Assembly (NCBI GenBank): GCA_029448655.1
Contig: JACCLO010000012.1
Span: 1,364,001-1,428,000 of the forward strand
DNA length: 64,000 bases
DNA from: Wolfiporia cocos
Taxonomy: Eukaryota > Basidiomycota > Agaricomycetes > Polyporales > Phaeolaceae
Direction: 5' to 3'
Shown here: positions 10,927 to 23,236 of the stretch, one piece after another
How the letters are laid out: every line of letters begins with the position of its first letter
How positions within the stretch are numbered: position 1 is the stretch's first letter
Notes under the pieces: generated by a model
Told to the model about the DNA's origin: nothing
Database searches by the model: none
The model's input: the letters and a program-made list of their open reading frames with translations, nothing else
Program-made: the position numbers and the translations under genes

Positions 10927-13240
10927 CGCGGAGGTTCAGATGCTCGTTGTGTAAGGGCTGCTTACTGTGCAGCGTTGCGTAAGTGGTGAGCTGTGGTGGG
11001 ATTGCCAGCAAGGCAATGACGAGATGAGAGAGCTGGAGAACACTCGCGGATCAATTCACCGCTGGGTCCGAACGGATCACTTGCCGCGATCAGAGCATAC
11101 AAGTGATTATTAGAGCGGACAAACAGAACGATACAAAAATACTGTCGACTTGGACAAGTACACCCGTTGGTCTATCGTGCGGTACTTGCCTGAGACTCAG
11201 GATCCTTGTCGTCTTCGACGTGTTCCTCCACTGCGTACACATCTACGAAGGCCTATGGCAAGCATCTCGAATACTGGGTGTATTGCTGTCTTGACATTAT
11301 CACATACTCTGCCAGTCTCCGAGATTGTACCGCTTCATGGAAATCCATCTACTTTGGTAGGCATTCCTCCTCCATTCAGCTTACACGACTCTGCACCAAA
11401 TGCGATGCTGGACTCTTAAAACATACCTGGATACATCCACCCTGTGACGTGCGGATTCTCCGGCTCTCTTCACCTCATTTACGCGCTATCAGCTTGCGCA
11501 AAGTCTCGGCTGCGGGTTCAGGTTGCCTCTCTCCCTCTGATAACGCGCCGCAAGTGAGTCGCAAGCGATCGTCGAATGCAACACCGATTCTCCTCAAAGG
11601 TAAGACACTACAGTGGCATGTGCAGCAGCATACAGTACAGCCCCACCACCAAGCCCGCCGTTCAAAGAAAGCCCGAGCTCGGCCACGCGCCGAACATGCA
11701 CCCACAACCCCACGGCTAAGGCCACGTTCCTAGGCCTGCCGGCACCCGTCGTCTCAACATTTAGCCTCCGCCCACGCGCGCGCAGGCGTGCGCCGCCTTT
11801 CTCATCCCTGCTTCCCATCCCAAATCGTTTCCAGAACCCTTTCCGCATCCTGATCCTCTGATCCACGCACCCAGTCCCCCCTCCTGGGCGCAGCCATATC
11901 CGGCGATCCCGCGGCCAGAAGCAAGCAGGGCGCGGCCCGTCCCCCTTTCGTGCGCACGCGCTTCCGGGGCGTGCATCAGCCTGCGTCCCTCGCAGAGCAG
12001 CTCGCCTGCGCGTGCGCGTGCGCCCTGTGGCAATGGCGCCCCCGCTTCCCTCTTAGTTCGCTCGCCGATGTCGATCGCCCGGGCGCGTGCAGGCCGCGCA
12101 GCCGCCGCCAACGCGCACTCGATAGGCCGCAAAGTCAAAATCAGAAATCGACTGCAGCGCGCGCGGGATGGCCGTGACGCTGCGCTGCTAAGCGGCGGCG
12201 AGCCACCTCCAGCCGCGGCGGGGCCGGGCTGCAACACGATCGCCATCAGCCCTCGCGCTCGCTAGCGGCGGCGCGGAGCGTGGGCCTGCGCGCGTGCCAC
12301 TCCGGATTCCTCATCTGCCCTCGTTTTCTCCGTCTTCGCGTCTTCTCCTCGCCGTGCCGTCCCTAATTGGGGCCATTTCGTGCGCACGATTGCCGACGAT
12401 CTGCTCGTCCGCGCCAGATTCCATACGAAATCTCAGGGCTCGCCGACGCGAAGCGTGCTCCGTGATCCGCTCCTGCACTAATTACATGAATTGCCTGGGC
12501 TAGCCGACGGCGAAGACGACGCCTATCCGCAACTTGCCAAGCGACACGGAGCAAGGCGAGGGCGTTACGTACCGTGTTTTGTACGCCACTCCGAGAGCCT
12601 CGTCTGCTTCTCCTTCACTCCGCCCCTTCACCCCACCTATCCAGGAATTGTCTTTGGGGAATTAGAGCGGTCGTCAAGAAACGGAATGCGAATGCCGAGG
12701 GCTATTTTGGCCCACGGAGGCCAGCGCGGACGATCGTGCTGGTCCGGCGGTCCGCGCGATCGCCTCCAGATTGGGTGCGTATACGCAAACTGGAGATCGA
12801 GGCGGCCAGGGCGGTGCCGCGTCGCTGCAGATCTGACGCTTGTGTTCGGTATTGATGGCGGAGGGACGGGCGAGCCAGCGAGCGGATGAGTGGCGGAACG
12901 GGCACAAGCCACATGCCTTGTGAGGACCACAAAGCCCCTGCCCGGTATGTAGTAGCGTGCGCACGTACAGGGATTTCAGGGAAAGCACCCGCGACGATCT
13001 GCATGACAACACGTCTTCGTGCTACGGAGAATCCGTGGACGTCGGTCGGACGGGTCTCAGTCTACGCTTTTCCCTACAGCGAACGCGTATGACGTACGCA
13101 GGTAAATGCGAATAGACGTATATCATCAGCAAAAGGCGAGATAGTAGATAAGCGTAGATAAAGTAATGTCAGACTGGTATACGTTATCAGACCGATTTAG
13201 GCCGATAAAATATGTTTTGTATTTTGACCTCCGGGAAAAT
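10927..13240. other. Unit 1: NFKBIL1 upstream region and GC-rich non-genic DNA
   Basis: The first few hundred bases are the promoter region of the NFKBIL1-like gene. The rest (about 11100-13100) is GC-rich with overlapping frames on both strands (such as 11613-11861 plus and 11761-12246 minus) and no recognisable domain. Most frames persist in units 2 and 3, but the units are so similar that this says little about coding. A 9-bp insertion near 12478 (containing TAA) is in units 1 and 3 but not in unit 2. Confidence 0.5.
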
Positions 13241-13243
13241 ATC

Positions 13244-13432
13244 GAGGCATCCGGTAAATTGTTGCAAAGTCACAGGTGGCATCTGGTGAACACTGGGAAA
13301 CTCATAAAGGCATCTGGTGGATTGTTTCACAGTTGCAGAGGCATCTGATGGATTGTTTTACAGTTGTAGAGGCATCTGGTGGATTGTTGCACAGTTGTAG
13401 AGGCATCTGGTGAATTGTTGCAAACTTACAAG
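13244..13432. repeat. 31-bp minisatellite, unit 1 (about six degenerate units)
   Basis: Successive units start GGCATCTGGTGGATTG and carry a CACAGTTG core at about 31-bp spacing. The middle units are the most alike. Unit 2 has one unit fewer. Confidence 0.85.
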
Positions 13433-13775
13433 GGCCCCCGGTGAATGGTTTCAAGTCAGCCACCAGATGCCAGGCCTCATGGGCCAGAATGTATTGACTC
13501 AGACATTATATTGTGACCAATTGCCCAGACTGATGATTAATCTGAGGCACTCGAAGTACATCCAGGGCAAATTATAATTGGCACGCGGTTACAATACAGT
13601 GGTCAATACTATGAATGGCATACTACATCGAGCGAATCTACTGGGCAGTCAGGAATCACAGAAATCGTGGTGCAGAGTATAGCATATTACAGCATCACGA
13701 GGGAGGGAGATCGGAATATTTGAGTGCGCGAGAGCAACGATCAATAAGATCAGCAAAGACAGCGACAATTGTAGG

Positions 13776-14317
13776 TGTTACGGATCGAATATCCATTCAA
13801 CGCAAAATAACTAAGTCGAGTTACTCAGCGTATCGAGTAGCGCACTACTCGTCGGACTCCTCAGAGTCAGAGCGTCGATATACAAGCTGCGGGCTTAATT
13901 GCTCAAGCCTTTGAGAATGAGTATAAGATCCTTGTAATTCAACAAGGTCGAGCTGAGGGACCCGACCGGTATTTACATCAGGTTATATACTACGGTTTGT
14001 TAATCGGGGTCATAGTGTCCTTGGTACTGCTACTATTAAGTCCGTTGGGCTAACGATATAAGTAATAAAGGAGAAGTGTTGCGGTTGAGCACAACAAGGG
14101 ACGAAACATAGAACTACTGTGGTTACACACAGAATATCAGCTAGAACGCGATGCGAACACGGAGAGTGGGCATAGGGTTGTTATACATGAAACGGGGTCT
14201 ACGGTTGAGCGGAGGCCCCTAGGAATCGAGCGCTGGGTACAGCGGTTGAACGCTAAGTCCTTACACACAGTGAGACGTCAACGAGAACATTCAAGTGTAC
14301 CTGGTAAAATCGTAACA
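13776..14317. mobile_element. Solo LTR, family A, in unit 1 (542 bp)
   Basis: The element starts TGTTACGG and ends CGTAACA. It is bracketed by a perfect 5-bp target duplication, GTAGG (13771-13775 and 14318-14322). The matching site in unit 2 (around 28570) is empty, with a single GTAGG. It shares terminal sequence and internal blocks (AACAAGGTCGAGCTGA, GAGTATAAGA) with the LTR at 29320-30029. No internal retroelement region remains, so this is a solo LTR left by recombination. It is probably Ty3- or Ty1-type, but the family is not assigned. Confidence 0.88.
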
Positions 14318-14423
14318 GTAGGGAGCGGGTCAGACACAGAGCAATAAATTGATACGAGCAAGGAGCACTAGCAAGTAGCAAGAGTGTAGAGTCACAGAGC
14401 AGAGATTAGGCATCAGAAGAGCT

Positions 14424-17290
14424 CTAGGAAGGCGAGGATGAGGGGTCTGGTGAGGACGAGGGGTCCACCGAGGACGAGGGGTCCACCGAGGACGAGGGCT
14501 CAGCCAAGGACGAGGGCTCCACCGAGGATGAGGGCTCCGCTGAGGATGAGGGCTCTGCTGAGGACAAGTGGTTTGGCAAGGACGGGGAGCTCAGCGAAAA
14601 CGACATATCGGCGGAAGCGAGGGTGCCTTTCTCTAAGTTAGTGCTCCCAGCGACTCCGCCCACCGCTTCATCAGTGGCAAAGCCAGCAAAGATGAGATCC
14701 AATGCGGACGGCCCCTCGAGTCTTCGAATCCTCTTCCCATTGGGTGCAACAACCTTGACTTGTCTCCCCCAGATTCCCCTAGGCTTGTTGTGAGACAAGG
14801 ATCCGGTCCACTTACTTGTTCCACCAAGCAATCGTCTTTTCCCCCCACTTTTTGTTGGTGAACAACTTGATGATGTTTTCGTAAAATTCTTGAACGACGA
14901 AGTTGTCTTTGGCTTCGCTCCACGATTCCTGTGCACTATATGCAAACTGTGCCTAAAACAATTATTAGCGTTGCACGAGAATTGAGATCGGAACATACGA
15001 GGCAGGCAGTATATGTGATTGTTTCCTTCGTCACCTCCTTCATCTTGTAATACTTGGATATTGAAGGGCGACCAGGCCTGGTGCCAGGTGTATACTCGCC
15101 AAAACCAGCCTTTGGTCCTCTGAATAAGCAGCGATAATTCTACTGAAGATGTCAGCAGAGTATCTCTGAGAAACCACACACGTACTGCAGCCAAAATAGG
15201 CGACAGGAGTAGATTGATGTTGGGATGGTCCCTTACAAATTCATTCTCAGGATAGCAGAGCGAGGGGAAGTGGTCCGCAGTAATCTCGACCTCGCCTTCG
15301 AGTGCTGCTCGACAAAATTTGTGCAATACCATTAGAACGTAAATCAAGTAACAAGCATGACTTACTCGGCAGGGTCTTCATCAAAGTCATCTCGCCACCT
15401 GCGTGGCATAAGGAGCCGACCTGTGGCGGGGTGATGGAATCCGCCTTTTCTTCTGTCAACGTTATGGTCAATTTTGGGGATGTCAGGGTGGTCGAGGTCA
15501 GGAAGATACAAGAGAGCTGGTCGTTTGAGCTTCGCAACATCGTCGTTGCGTGTGTTGCATGCCTTCGACGCGAGCTAACCAAAACATACAGTCAGAAGAT
15601 GAGATCTCAAATATATGTACACACAAATTTCACCAGCTGTAGGGTGGTGTCGGGATACCTCTCAAAGTAAGCGATTTGCGCACGCAGGCAAGGACAAGCT
15701 CGGATGAGCTTGTGATAGTTGTCGAGTTGGCATCGGATCTCATCATTAGAGCTGCGTGCTATCAGACAGCGAAAAAATGCGCAATACCTGCATATATGCA
15801 CACTATATGGGCGCATATATGCAGGTATCTCAGAGCGTAAATCAAGAAAAACGCACAGACGCTTGAACTTGGACATGCACCATTCAGCTTCCGGGACTCC
15901 ATCAAGCGTCATCCCAATCTCCAGGGAAAGCTTGATGTCCATGAAGGTATTAATGGCACGCATGACCCATCGGCCTGCCTCCGCATATGATACGAGACGC
16001 TGGCTGGCAATGCGGTTTCAGAAAGGCACATATATGCTGCAAAACTGGCGACTTACTTATTTGCAGGGATGACAGACTTCGCATCCTTGTGCTGCATGCA
16101 GTTGATCAGGTCTTTGAATTCCTTCTTAGTTCCCGAAGCTTGAGTACCGGGTCTTCATCTTCTTCGTCCTCGTCCACTTCTCTCTCCTCTGGATCTTCTT
16201 GATTTTCTTGATTCTCTTGATTTTCTTGATTTTCTTGATCTTCATTTTCTTGATTGCTTGCCTCGTCCTCTTCTTCGTCCGAAGATTTGTCTTGCGCACG
16301 TCTCGCATTGGAGGCCCTGCCTGCTGTTGCTGCTCCAGCAGCGACTTCCTCACCAGAGGAGCGGCAATGCTGAGAAGCACCGGTCGAGTCCACACGAGTG
16401 CGCTTCGCTGCTGGCTGATCATCCTCCTCACACATTGTTTGCGCACCTTTATAGGCTGGCCATGGGCCTGGACGGGAAGCTGGCATAGACTGGGAATGTT
16501 GCACACGAGCAGTGGCTCCCTTGGCACGAGAAGCTAAGGATCCAGATACGTGAGCCGTAGAGTTTCAGTCAATTATCTTAATCTGCCAACTGCCCTTTGC
16601 TTAAGAAATCGCAGTTGCGAGCTAGGTTTGCACGCAGATTAATCTGCTAACTGCGGCAGATTAATCTACTGTGACAATAAAATGGTACATCCCAGATTCA
16701 AACCAAGGACCTTAGTGCAGATGAGAATAACAGCATTGCAGCATACATTAGCCAACTGAGCTACAGTGCAACTAGTGTCTGCCCCATTTTAAGCAATATA
16801 TAGAGTATTTTGTAACTTCATTTTCGCAGTTTAACATCTTCCATAACACCAATACAAATGAATCTGCCTCTCAAGACCTGTGATTCCAGTGTATCCAGCT
16901 TTCCCATGGTGAGTTGCTCCAGGTCAAGCATGGTAAATCAAGCTACCACTATCATTGATTTCTGTATGCTTATTGTAGCAGTTAGTTGCCTTGATGATTT
17001 GTGAAATTTGTGTGTGAAATTTGTGTTATATATATTTTGATTGGTTGAGAGTAACTGTTGCCACAATGGCTCAGTTCGCTAATTACGCTGCGATGCTGTT
17101 ATTCTGATCTGTGCTAAGGTCCTTGGTTCGAATCCGGGATGTACCATTTTATTGTCACAGTAGATTAATCTGCCGCAGTTAGCAGATTAATCTGCGTGCA
17201 AACCTAGCTTGCAACTGCGATTTCTTAAGCGAAGGGCAGTTGGCAGATTAAGATAATTGACTGAAGTCCCTCGTGAGCCATATTTGATAT
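14424..17290 (-). pseudogene. DUF6698-family gene, unit 1, disrupted at its start
   Basis: Read on the minus strand, a multi-exon gene begins at the original ATG, now displaced to about 17280. The N-terminal exon is Ser/Glu-rich with QENQENQ repeats (16110-16540). Later exons encode GRWVMRAINTFMDIK, then LYLPDLDHPDIPKIDHN with HHPATGRLLMPRRWRDDFDEDP (around 15370-15520), then ITYTACL and NIIKLFTNKKWGEKTIAWWNK (around 14810-14930), and a C-terminal tail of SSSAEPSSSVEP-type repeats ending at 14424. The order matches DUF6698 proteins, an uncharacterised family expanded in Agaricomycetes. A 715-bp hAT-like element splits the first codons from the rest. An apparent 1-nt frameshift near 16125 (or an implausible 23-nt intron) is shared with unit 2. 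A downstream Met at 16504 could still start translation. Confidence 0.68.
16558..17272. mobile_element. hAT-like non-autonomous element with long inverted repeats, unit 1
   Basis: The ends are TAGAGTTTCAGTCAATTATC and the inverted counterpart closing with ATTGACTGAAGTCCCTC. They form terminal inverted repeats of roughly 200 bp with GATTAATCTGC/GCAGATTAATC sub-palindromes. The target duplication is GTGAGCC, 7 of 8 positions (16550-16557 and 17273-17280). Unit 2 has the empty site near 33347-33353. Each inverted arm holds a tRNA-like block, with a GGTTCGAATCC box at 17125-17135 and a degenerate counterpart at 16694-16704. No transposase frame is present. The element near 60226 is a second copy with its middle inverted relative to this one. 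The 7-8-bp target size and TAGAG end suggest hAT. Confidence 0.85.
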
Positions 17291-17426
17291 AGTCGAGGCT
17301 CAACTATCAGTGAAGAAGACTACAGAGATGAAGGAACGAGATTGAGTTGCAGAAGCCGACGCGCGCTCCGTTTTAAGCATGTAATGCGCTCACGTGCTCT
17401 CTCCACGCTTCAGCATAAATCAAGCT

Positions 17427-18041
17427 TGACACGGAAACCTCCATGCATACCCGCCCTAGCGGGGAAACCTCTCTATACGCTAGTATCCGCCCTACAGGGC
17501 CCCCATCCTCCGTAAGGGGGAGAACAAGAGGCCGCGTCTATTGAGACGCCTCGCCGAATGTCTGAGACCGTGCCCCATGAGTGCGATGCGAGGCCCCCAG
17601 ACTAGCAAGCAGAGAGTGGACCATGGCGATATGGTCAGAGTGGCGCCCAGGTGTCTTGGGTAAACCACGCCCGGCACCGGCTCGCAGAGGCAGGCAGCAG
17701 GAATTAAAGGGTGACCAGGGGGACTCCCCCCTAGGCCAAAATCATAAGTCTGAGGTACAACCTCAGACGTCGCTAGTATATATACATGTAGCCAAACCCC
17801 TAACTACCAGAACGCCTTGCCCTAAAGGCTTGGCCTGTGCACAGTGGAGTCATGTGCTACTGTAACATAACGACGCTGTTACAAACGATCGTCACAGTCA
17901 GTAACGAACTACGGATAAGATAAGATAGTGAAGGGCCACGTATGATCACGTGACCCAACTGCGAAATGGCTTGTAAAAAGCCGGGAAAAACACAGAAAAT
18001 TAGCGAAAAATAGGGGGATCACAAGGGAACTTCTTGTGACA
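17427..18041 (-). mobile_element. Solo LTR, family B, in unit 1 (615 bp)
   Basis: Read on the minus strand it starts TGTCACAAGAAG and ends CCGTGTCA. It is flanked by a perfect 5-bp target duplication, AAGCT (17422-17426 and 18042-18046). Unit 2 has the uninterrupted site at about 33496-33502. The first nine bases match the start of the Ty3/gypsy LTR at 61099-61421, suggesting related families, but the rest differs. Confidence 0.87.
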
Positions 18042-18059
18042 AAGCTCTACTTTTGTAAA

Positions 18060-19430
18060 CGTAATAACGGCATAGAGTCTGCTGAACTGTAGAAGGTGCG
18101 AGCAGTCGAGGAAGTGGCCCTGTGCCAGCCCTGATCTTGTGCTTCCTGCAGAGCGAGAATAAATTAACTCTGAGCTTGAGCAATTGAGTCTCGTCCATTT
18201 CTCCAGTATGGTATGAGTTACATGATCGCTTTGATAATAATTCGCGCTATCTATGAATGCACGAGAAGTTGAGGAAGTGGCCCTGCGCCAGCCCTGAGGC
18301 CTGATCTTGTGCTTCCTGCAGAGCGAGGCACGAATCTGAAAACGCGGCCAGGTGACGTCACATCTGTGATGCGATGCGTCCTGACGTGCCTGATGCGTCG
18401 GTGGCTGGTTCCTCTTATGGCGCCTCCGACCTCCCACTTGATTCTGAGCTTAGTCCTTAGCATTTGATGACTCTAGATTGCTAGAGCTCTTGAGCGAGTT
18501 ACTATTGAAGCAATACAAGGTCTCTCCTTGAAGTTGAAGTCTGCGAGTGTTCCACATGGCAGCTAAATGTCATACTAGACATGCTACTGTCAATCAATTA
18601 GATGAGATATGTGGTCAAGATAATGTTTATAAAGTATACAGATCAGTAGAGAAACATAATTCTGAGAATGTGAATGCGTAACATAGCGTATCTACCACTA
18701 TACATACCACGCACTATGATGTCACAGTGTCTCCGAGGTTGCAAAGTGGTAGAGAGTCCAATCCGTATTATCTGTACCTTTTGCCATTGCACAATATACT
18801 ATATCATATAAACTATATACCAGAATATTTTCACTATTTAAGGATTGACTCTCAGTGAGTGGTGGGGCATTCCATCAGGTGGTGTCTAAAACACATACCA
18901 ATCTTTGAATAGGCACATTATATTAACAAGCATAATCGGGCGGGCGCTATAGTAGTATGATCTTCTTCATTGTATTACGATAATATTTGTATATTTCTAC
19001 ACCATGTAGCCGTACAGATCTCACGTAGCACATGTTCTACAACTGCATGTCTGTTTCGGCACTGACTTTCTCGATATTTTCCTACACTACTCACCAAAGA
19101 ACAACGATACAATCATGATCACAGCGCTTAGGTATACAGTAGATCCTATACTGTATGTGACTGGAGTTTCAGAATTTTTAACAATGTGTTGCCGTAGCTG
19201 TGGGCTGCACGAGTCGAATGATGTCGAAATCTGCTTCAGCCACTTCAGCCACCCAGACGAAGGTTTGGGGTTTATCTGAGGTTCAATAGTAGTTAGGGTT
19301 ACACATTTGGTCAATGCGCGCTCACGCTTGAGTAATTGAGTCTCGTCCATTTCTCCGGTACCGTGTCTCGATTACATGATCGATTTGATAATAATTCGCG
19401 AAGGCCTGCGCTTAGCGGTTGCCGCCAGCG
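18060..19430. repeat. Dispersed short repeats within unit 1
   Basis: A block of about 65 bp with GGAAGTGGCCCTG and CTTGTGCTTCCTGCAGAG occurs twice (about 18100-18160 and 18270-18330). A block of about 90 bp with GAGTCTCGTCCATTTCTCC and TTGATAATAATTCGCG occurs at about 18187-18250 and 19340-19400. Both pairs recur in unit 2 (about 33560-33780 and 34780-34860). No gene is recognised between them. Confidence 0.6.
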
Positions 19431-20670
19431 GCGGCGGCAGTGGCGGCAGCGGCGGCAGCAATGCAGCACACCGCTTTGCCACCCATTGCATCCGGTGATC
19501 ACAAATTCAAAAAGAACTTGAGCTTGTGGGTGCCCATCAGACGATGGACCAGTGGTCTGGACAAATCTCACGATATGGACGATCTTGTGATCCATCTGAC
19601 AACCCACCCGGTTGGTAGCGAGCGATAAGCGAGCCGATGGGCCCATCGATTTGGGGCACCGGCCGTGGAGACCGATGACGAGACAGCCGAGCCGACGAAG
19701 AGTGCAAAAAGCGAGGGCGGCGGCTGCGACAAGGACGGTGACATACGCCCCGCACGCATCGTTGACCGACGAGTGCGCCACGTCGACCACCCGTCTGCCC
19801 CTGGCGAGGGTGGCTGTGACCCAAACGCGAGCCTATGCGCACACCACGCACTTCGCCACGCCACCACTTGCCTCCCTCCCCTCTCCACCACCAAGTCCGC
19901 CTCGCCCTGCCTCGGCCCCTGCTCGCCGGACAGTGACAGACAATGTTGACGGCTGCGCGTGCTCGTCATCCGAGAAGGAAAACCGCGGGCGGCCGCTCTG
20001 AGGATGTGGAGAGCACACACACAGAGAGCGTCCGCATACCGGTACACTGAGCCGGTCCGTGCACGGGCGTGGGCGGCCTGAGCGGGAACGGCAACGCCGG
20101 GGACGGTCGCTCGTGAGCTGCTGTCGATGGGCTCAGAGGAGGAAGGCCTCGATGTAGAGAGGATGCAGGGAGGATGGCAGGGACACGAGGGGCGCGTCGA
20201 GACGAGGGATTAGATCGAGCGAAGGGAGATACACGTTGGGTGATCGCGCACGCATGGATGTGAAGGAGCATGCGCGCACGCACCACATCTGGACGTGGAG
20301 CGGCACGGTATGCCGTACATCTGACTTGGACCACGGGCAAGCAGCATCGCGTTTTGTTGGGTGCGCGCCTTGACATCCTTGGTGGCGAGGCCGCGGCAGC
20401 AGCAGCAGCAGCAAAGAGGGTTGAAAGGAAAGGTGGAAGACGGGAAGACGGGAAGAGCGAACGAAGGGCAAGGTGAGCGTTGAGAAGGCGACGGGATGGG
20501 ACACGCTGGCACTCACCGACGGTGGGCGGCGAAAGCCAGCGAGCTTGGGCATGGCGCCGGGCGAGGAAGCTACTCACGAGCAGTCAGCACAATCGACGGC
20601 GCGAAAGGGATGGAAGCACGCACATACGGACGTCTGGATGTCGCCGGCCGACTATGTGCTCGACAACAGC

Positions 20671-20700
20671 GTGCACAGCTGCATGCGCACAGCTGCATGC
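20671..20700. repeat. 14-bp tandem repeat, unit 1 (two units)
   Basis: Two copies of CACAGCTGCATGCG. The same locus in unit 2 (36144-36257) has about eight. The unit contains the palindromes CAGCTG and GCATGC. Confidence 0.85.
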
Positions 20701-20907
20701 GGTGCGGAGCCAGTGAGCGAGGGTGAGTCCTCGTACATCGGCGGGCGGTGTTCGTTGGGCAGATCAGCCCGGGTGTGTGTGCGCATCCCGTTGGACCAGC
20801 CGCACCGGGGACCAGTGGACGGGAATGGAATAGTGCACCCAGCGCGACATGCGCAGACGCTGGGCTGGATCGTCGCAGTGCGACGAACCCCACGCGCGCA
20901 TCTATTA

Positions 20908-21082
20908 GGACGATGCGACGAGTACGAGATGTGCCGTAGCTTGACGGCGGGTGGCACCACGTCGCCGCGTCGCCTCCTGGGGCACAAGGATGGACATCAG
21001 ATCGACATTGCGATATCATCTTACCTCCTGGGGCACGAGGATGGACACCAGATCCTGCTCGTTCGCCGCACACAGTTGTGTT
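20908..21082. repeat. 123-bp tandem repeat, unit 1 (contracted)
   Basis: One full unit beginning GGACGATGCGACGAGTACG and part of a second containing CTCCTGGGGCACGAGGATGG. The corresponding locus in unit 2 has three units. Confidence 0.8.
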
Positions 21083-22040
21083 GAGCGATCAACCACGCAA
21101 GAACTCGTTGATTGCGAGCGTTGGCGTCCGTTGGCGACGCAAGTACAGCACCGTACGATGTCCCATACCGCTCCTCGACACGACGACGACGGGCACGATG
21201 TCGAGCGCGATATGTCGCCGCATTCATTTTGCGCTGCGGCCGCCAGGGGAGGTGGGAGATGGAAAGTGGGAAGTGGGGAGTGGGGAGTGGGGGTGTAGTG
21301 AACCGTGGCGAGGTGTATACCATGGCCACGGCGAGTCACACATTCCCTGGGATGCCTTGTCAGCTGACGGACAGAAAAAGATAGCCTCGAAGCGATGCTG
21401 GAATGGGTGTGGACGGCAGGAGGATGGCCGTCGGCTAAGTGGTTGCGTACGTACCTTCCATGTCGCGCCACAGTGCGCAATTGAATATGCGTTCTCCCTT
21501 TTCATCTGATCGGTGTGTTGGCCGTGTGAACGACCGCTAGGCAGAACAGGTTCGGCAAGAGTGCTGCCAGAGCACAAGCGGCCCCACATCAACGGCTTGT
21601 ATTTATTCACAAAGTATGTAAATTCAACGAGGCATGCTGCTAGCGGCGGCAGCAGTGGCGGCGGCAGCGGCAGCACACCGCTCTGCCACCCATTGCATCC
21701 GGTGATCACAAATTGAAAAAGAACTTGAGCTTGTGGGTGCCCATCAGACGATGGACCAGCGGTCTGGACAAATCTCACGATATGGATGATCTTGTGATCC
21801 ATCTGACAACCCACCCGGTTGGTAGCGAGCGATAAGCGAGCCGATGGGCCCATCGATTTGGGGCACCGGCCATGGAGACCGATGACGAGACAGCCGAGCC
21901 GAACGTGCTGAGGCACGCGACATGAGGTTCATGATCGAGGATTGCCACAAGTACGTATCGGCTTGTCATCGATTCATCTCGGGCCTCTACTTAGCAATCG
22001 ATTGCCGCGCAACGATCAGGCAACGGAACATACATGTGGA

Positions 22041-22702
22041 CTATCGGTGGACAGTCTCTACATAGTCCTCTTCATTCACGGTGAGAGCACTCTTGACGGT
22101 GGCAAAACGTAATCTCTTTGACCTCGTGTCAGGATCACGTTGGCGACCTCTTGCCGATAGGTAATCCGACCGCCGCCGCTGCCGTCTTGATGGGTCAGTC
22201 GAAAAGAATCCTGCCCGCTCAATCTCCTCGTATTCTGCATCCGACAGGTGTCGAAACCGCGTGACACCTCGCTCCCAGCGGATCCAGAGCACCTCGAGTT
22301 TCCATAGCGTGCCACAACCTGAGCTGATGTTCCCCAAGGACATCAGCTCATGAGGCCACCCTTCGATCACCACTCTGTGATCCCTCACAATGCTCGTCCA
22401 GTAACTGCTCCACTTCATCCTCAAATTCCCGCAACCTGTTGTCTCTCCTGCATTTGGTGAGCCACGCACACATCAGAACTCGAGGTGTGATCGCTCAATT
22501 CGATCAGACTCACGCAAGCTCCGATCAATTTGCATGCGCACCAGGCTGCGCGTCCGGCTAGTTTTTTGCTTGTACGTAAGGCTCTGTTCTGTCGGCGGAG
22601 ATGTGTATTGTGAGCGAGCAGCCATCGACTGATCCACTGACACTGACCTCGGTGGGACGACTGACGGTCTGAACGTCGCGTTTGAATATGCAGATTGGCC
22701 AT
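22041..22702 (-). pseudogene. Unrecognised basidiomycete-type coding segment, unit 1
   Basis: A minus-strand frame (22469-22041) reads MKWSSYWTSIVRDH, then VVIEGWPHELMSL, then WIRWERGVTRFRHLSDAEYEEIE, and ends in an Arg/Asp/Ser-rich tail. A basic residue run, VxxEGWP, a Leu/Trp-rich helix with a Gly and a following LSDxE are, as far as I recall, a recurrent arrangement in uncharacterised Agaricomycete proteins, often in many copies. Upstream a second frame with ESDRIERFL and EFEDEVEQLLDEH overlaps it. In unit 1 an 11-bp insertion near 22474 shifts that upstream frame compared with unit 2. No enzyme function can be given. Confidence 0.4.
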
Positions 22703-23236
22703 CTCACCGGGCCTACAAACTGCTCCGCAGGCCTCAATTTGGATGCGAATATTTATTTCAAACAGCGCAGCTCGATACTCACGACATCAGCCGCTCGAGA
22801 CCGCTGGAACGCAAAGTGCGTCTTGATATCTTCTAGCCACCGTAGACATTCGATCCATCGTTCTGATCCATTCTAGTGAACCAGCAGATCACGACATCGC
22901 TTGCCTTGCGATCACCTATAGGATGGATCATGAGCATCGTCCCTGAGGACCGTCCCATTCAGATGTCATGCTGATGAGCATGTGGCTAGGAACGAGCACT
23001 CATCGTGAGTTATGGCAGCTGGCATCTTATGTTGACCTAGAAATCTATGTTTTCTGATGCCGCCTCTTGCGTTCAGAGCCGGCGAACCCCTGTACGTACA
23101 TGTTGTGTTTGGGTTCCCCGTTCTGTCCTACCTCCGTCCGTTTACGTGATGGCTGATCTCTGCTCACGAGGTCAGGCGTTCGTGTCCAATCAGCGGTCTT
23201 GGCCCGTACCGGTGAGTGCGCACGGACCTCGTTAGC

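Larger units (their letters stand above)
19420..21910. repeat. Pair of about 270-bp direct repeats within unit 1
   Basis: The segment 19420-19690 (Gly/Ala-type GGCGGCAGC runs, then TTGCATCCGGTGATCACAAATT and on to GAGACAGCCGAGCC) recurs at 21645-21905 with few differences. In unit 2 the same pair lies at 34890-35160 and 37395-37655. Open frames cross it on both strands, but no family is recognised. It could be a small insertion copied within the unit before the large duplication. Confidence 0.75.

Noticed and set aside
10170..10982. 270-codon plus-strand frame over the NFKBIL1-like gene
   Set aside because: It is the antisense shadow of the real two-exon gene, whose frame, splice sites and family motifs are clear.
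13244..13432. Regularly spaced 31-bp repeats resembling a CRISPR array
   Set aside because: The units are contiguous and degenerate, without unique spacers, and the genome is fungal. It is a minisatellite.
21224..21916. 230-codon minus-strand frame preserved in both units
   Set aside because: The units are too similar for frame preservation to mean anything, half the frame lies in the internal 270-bp repeat, and no family is recognised.
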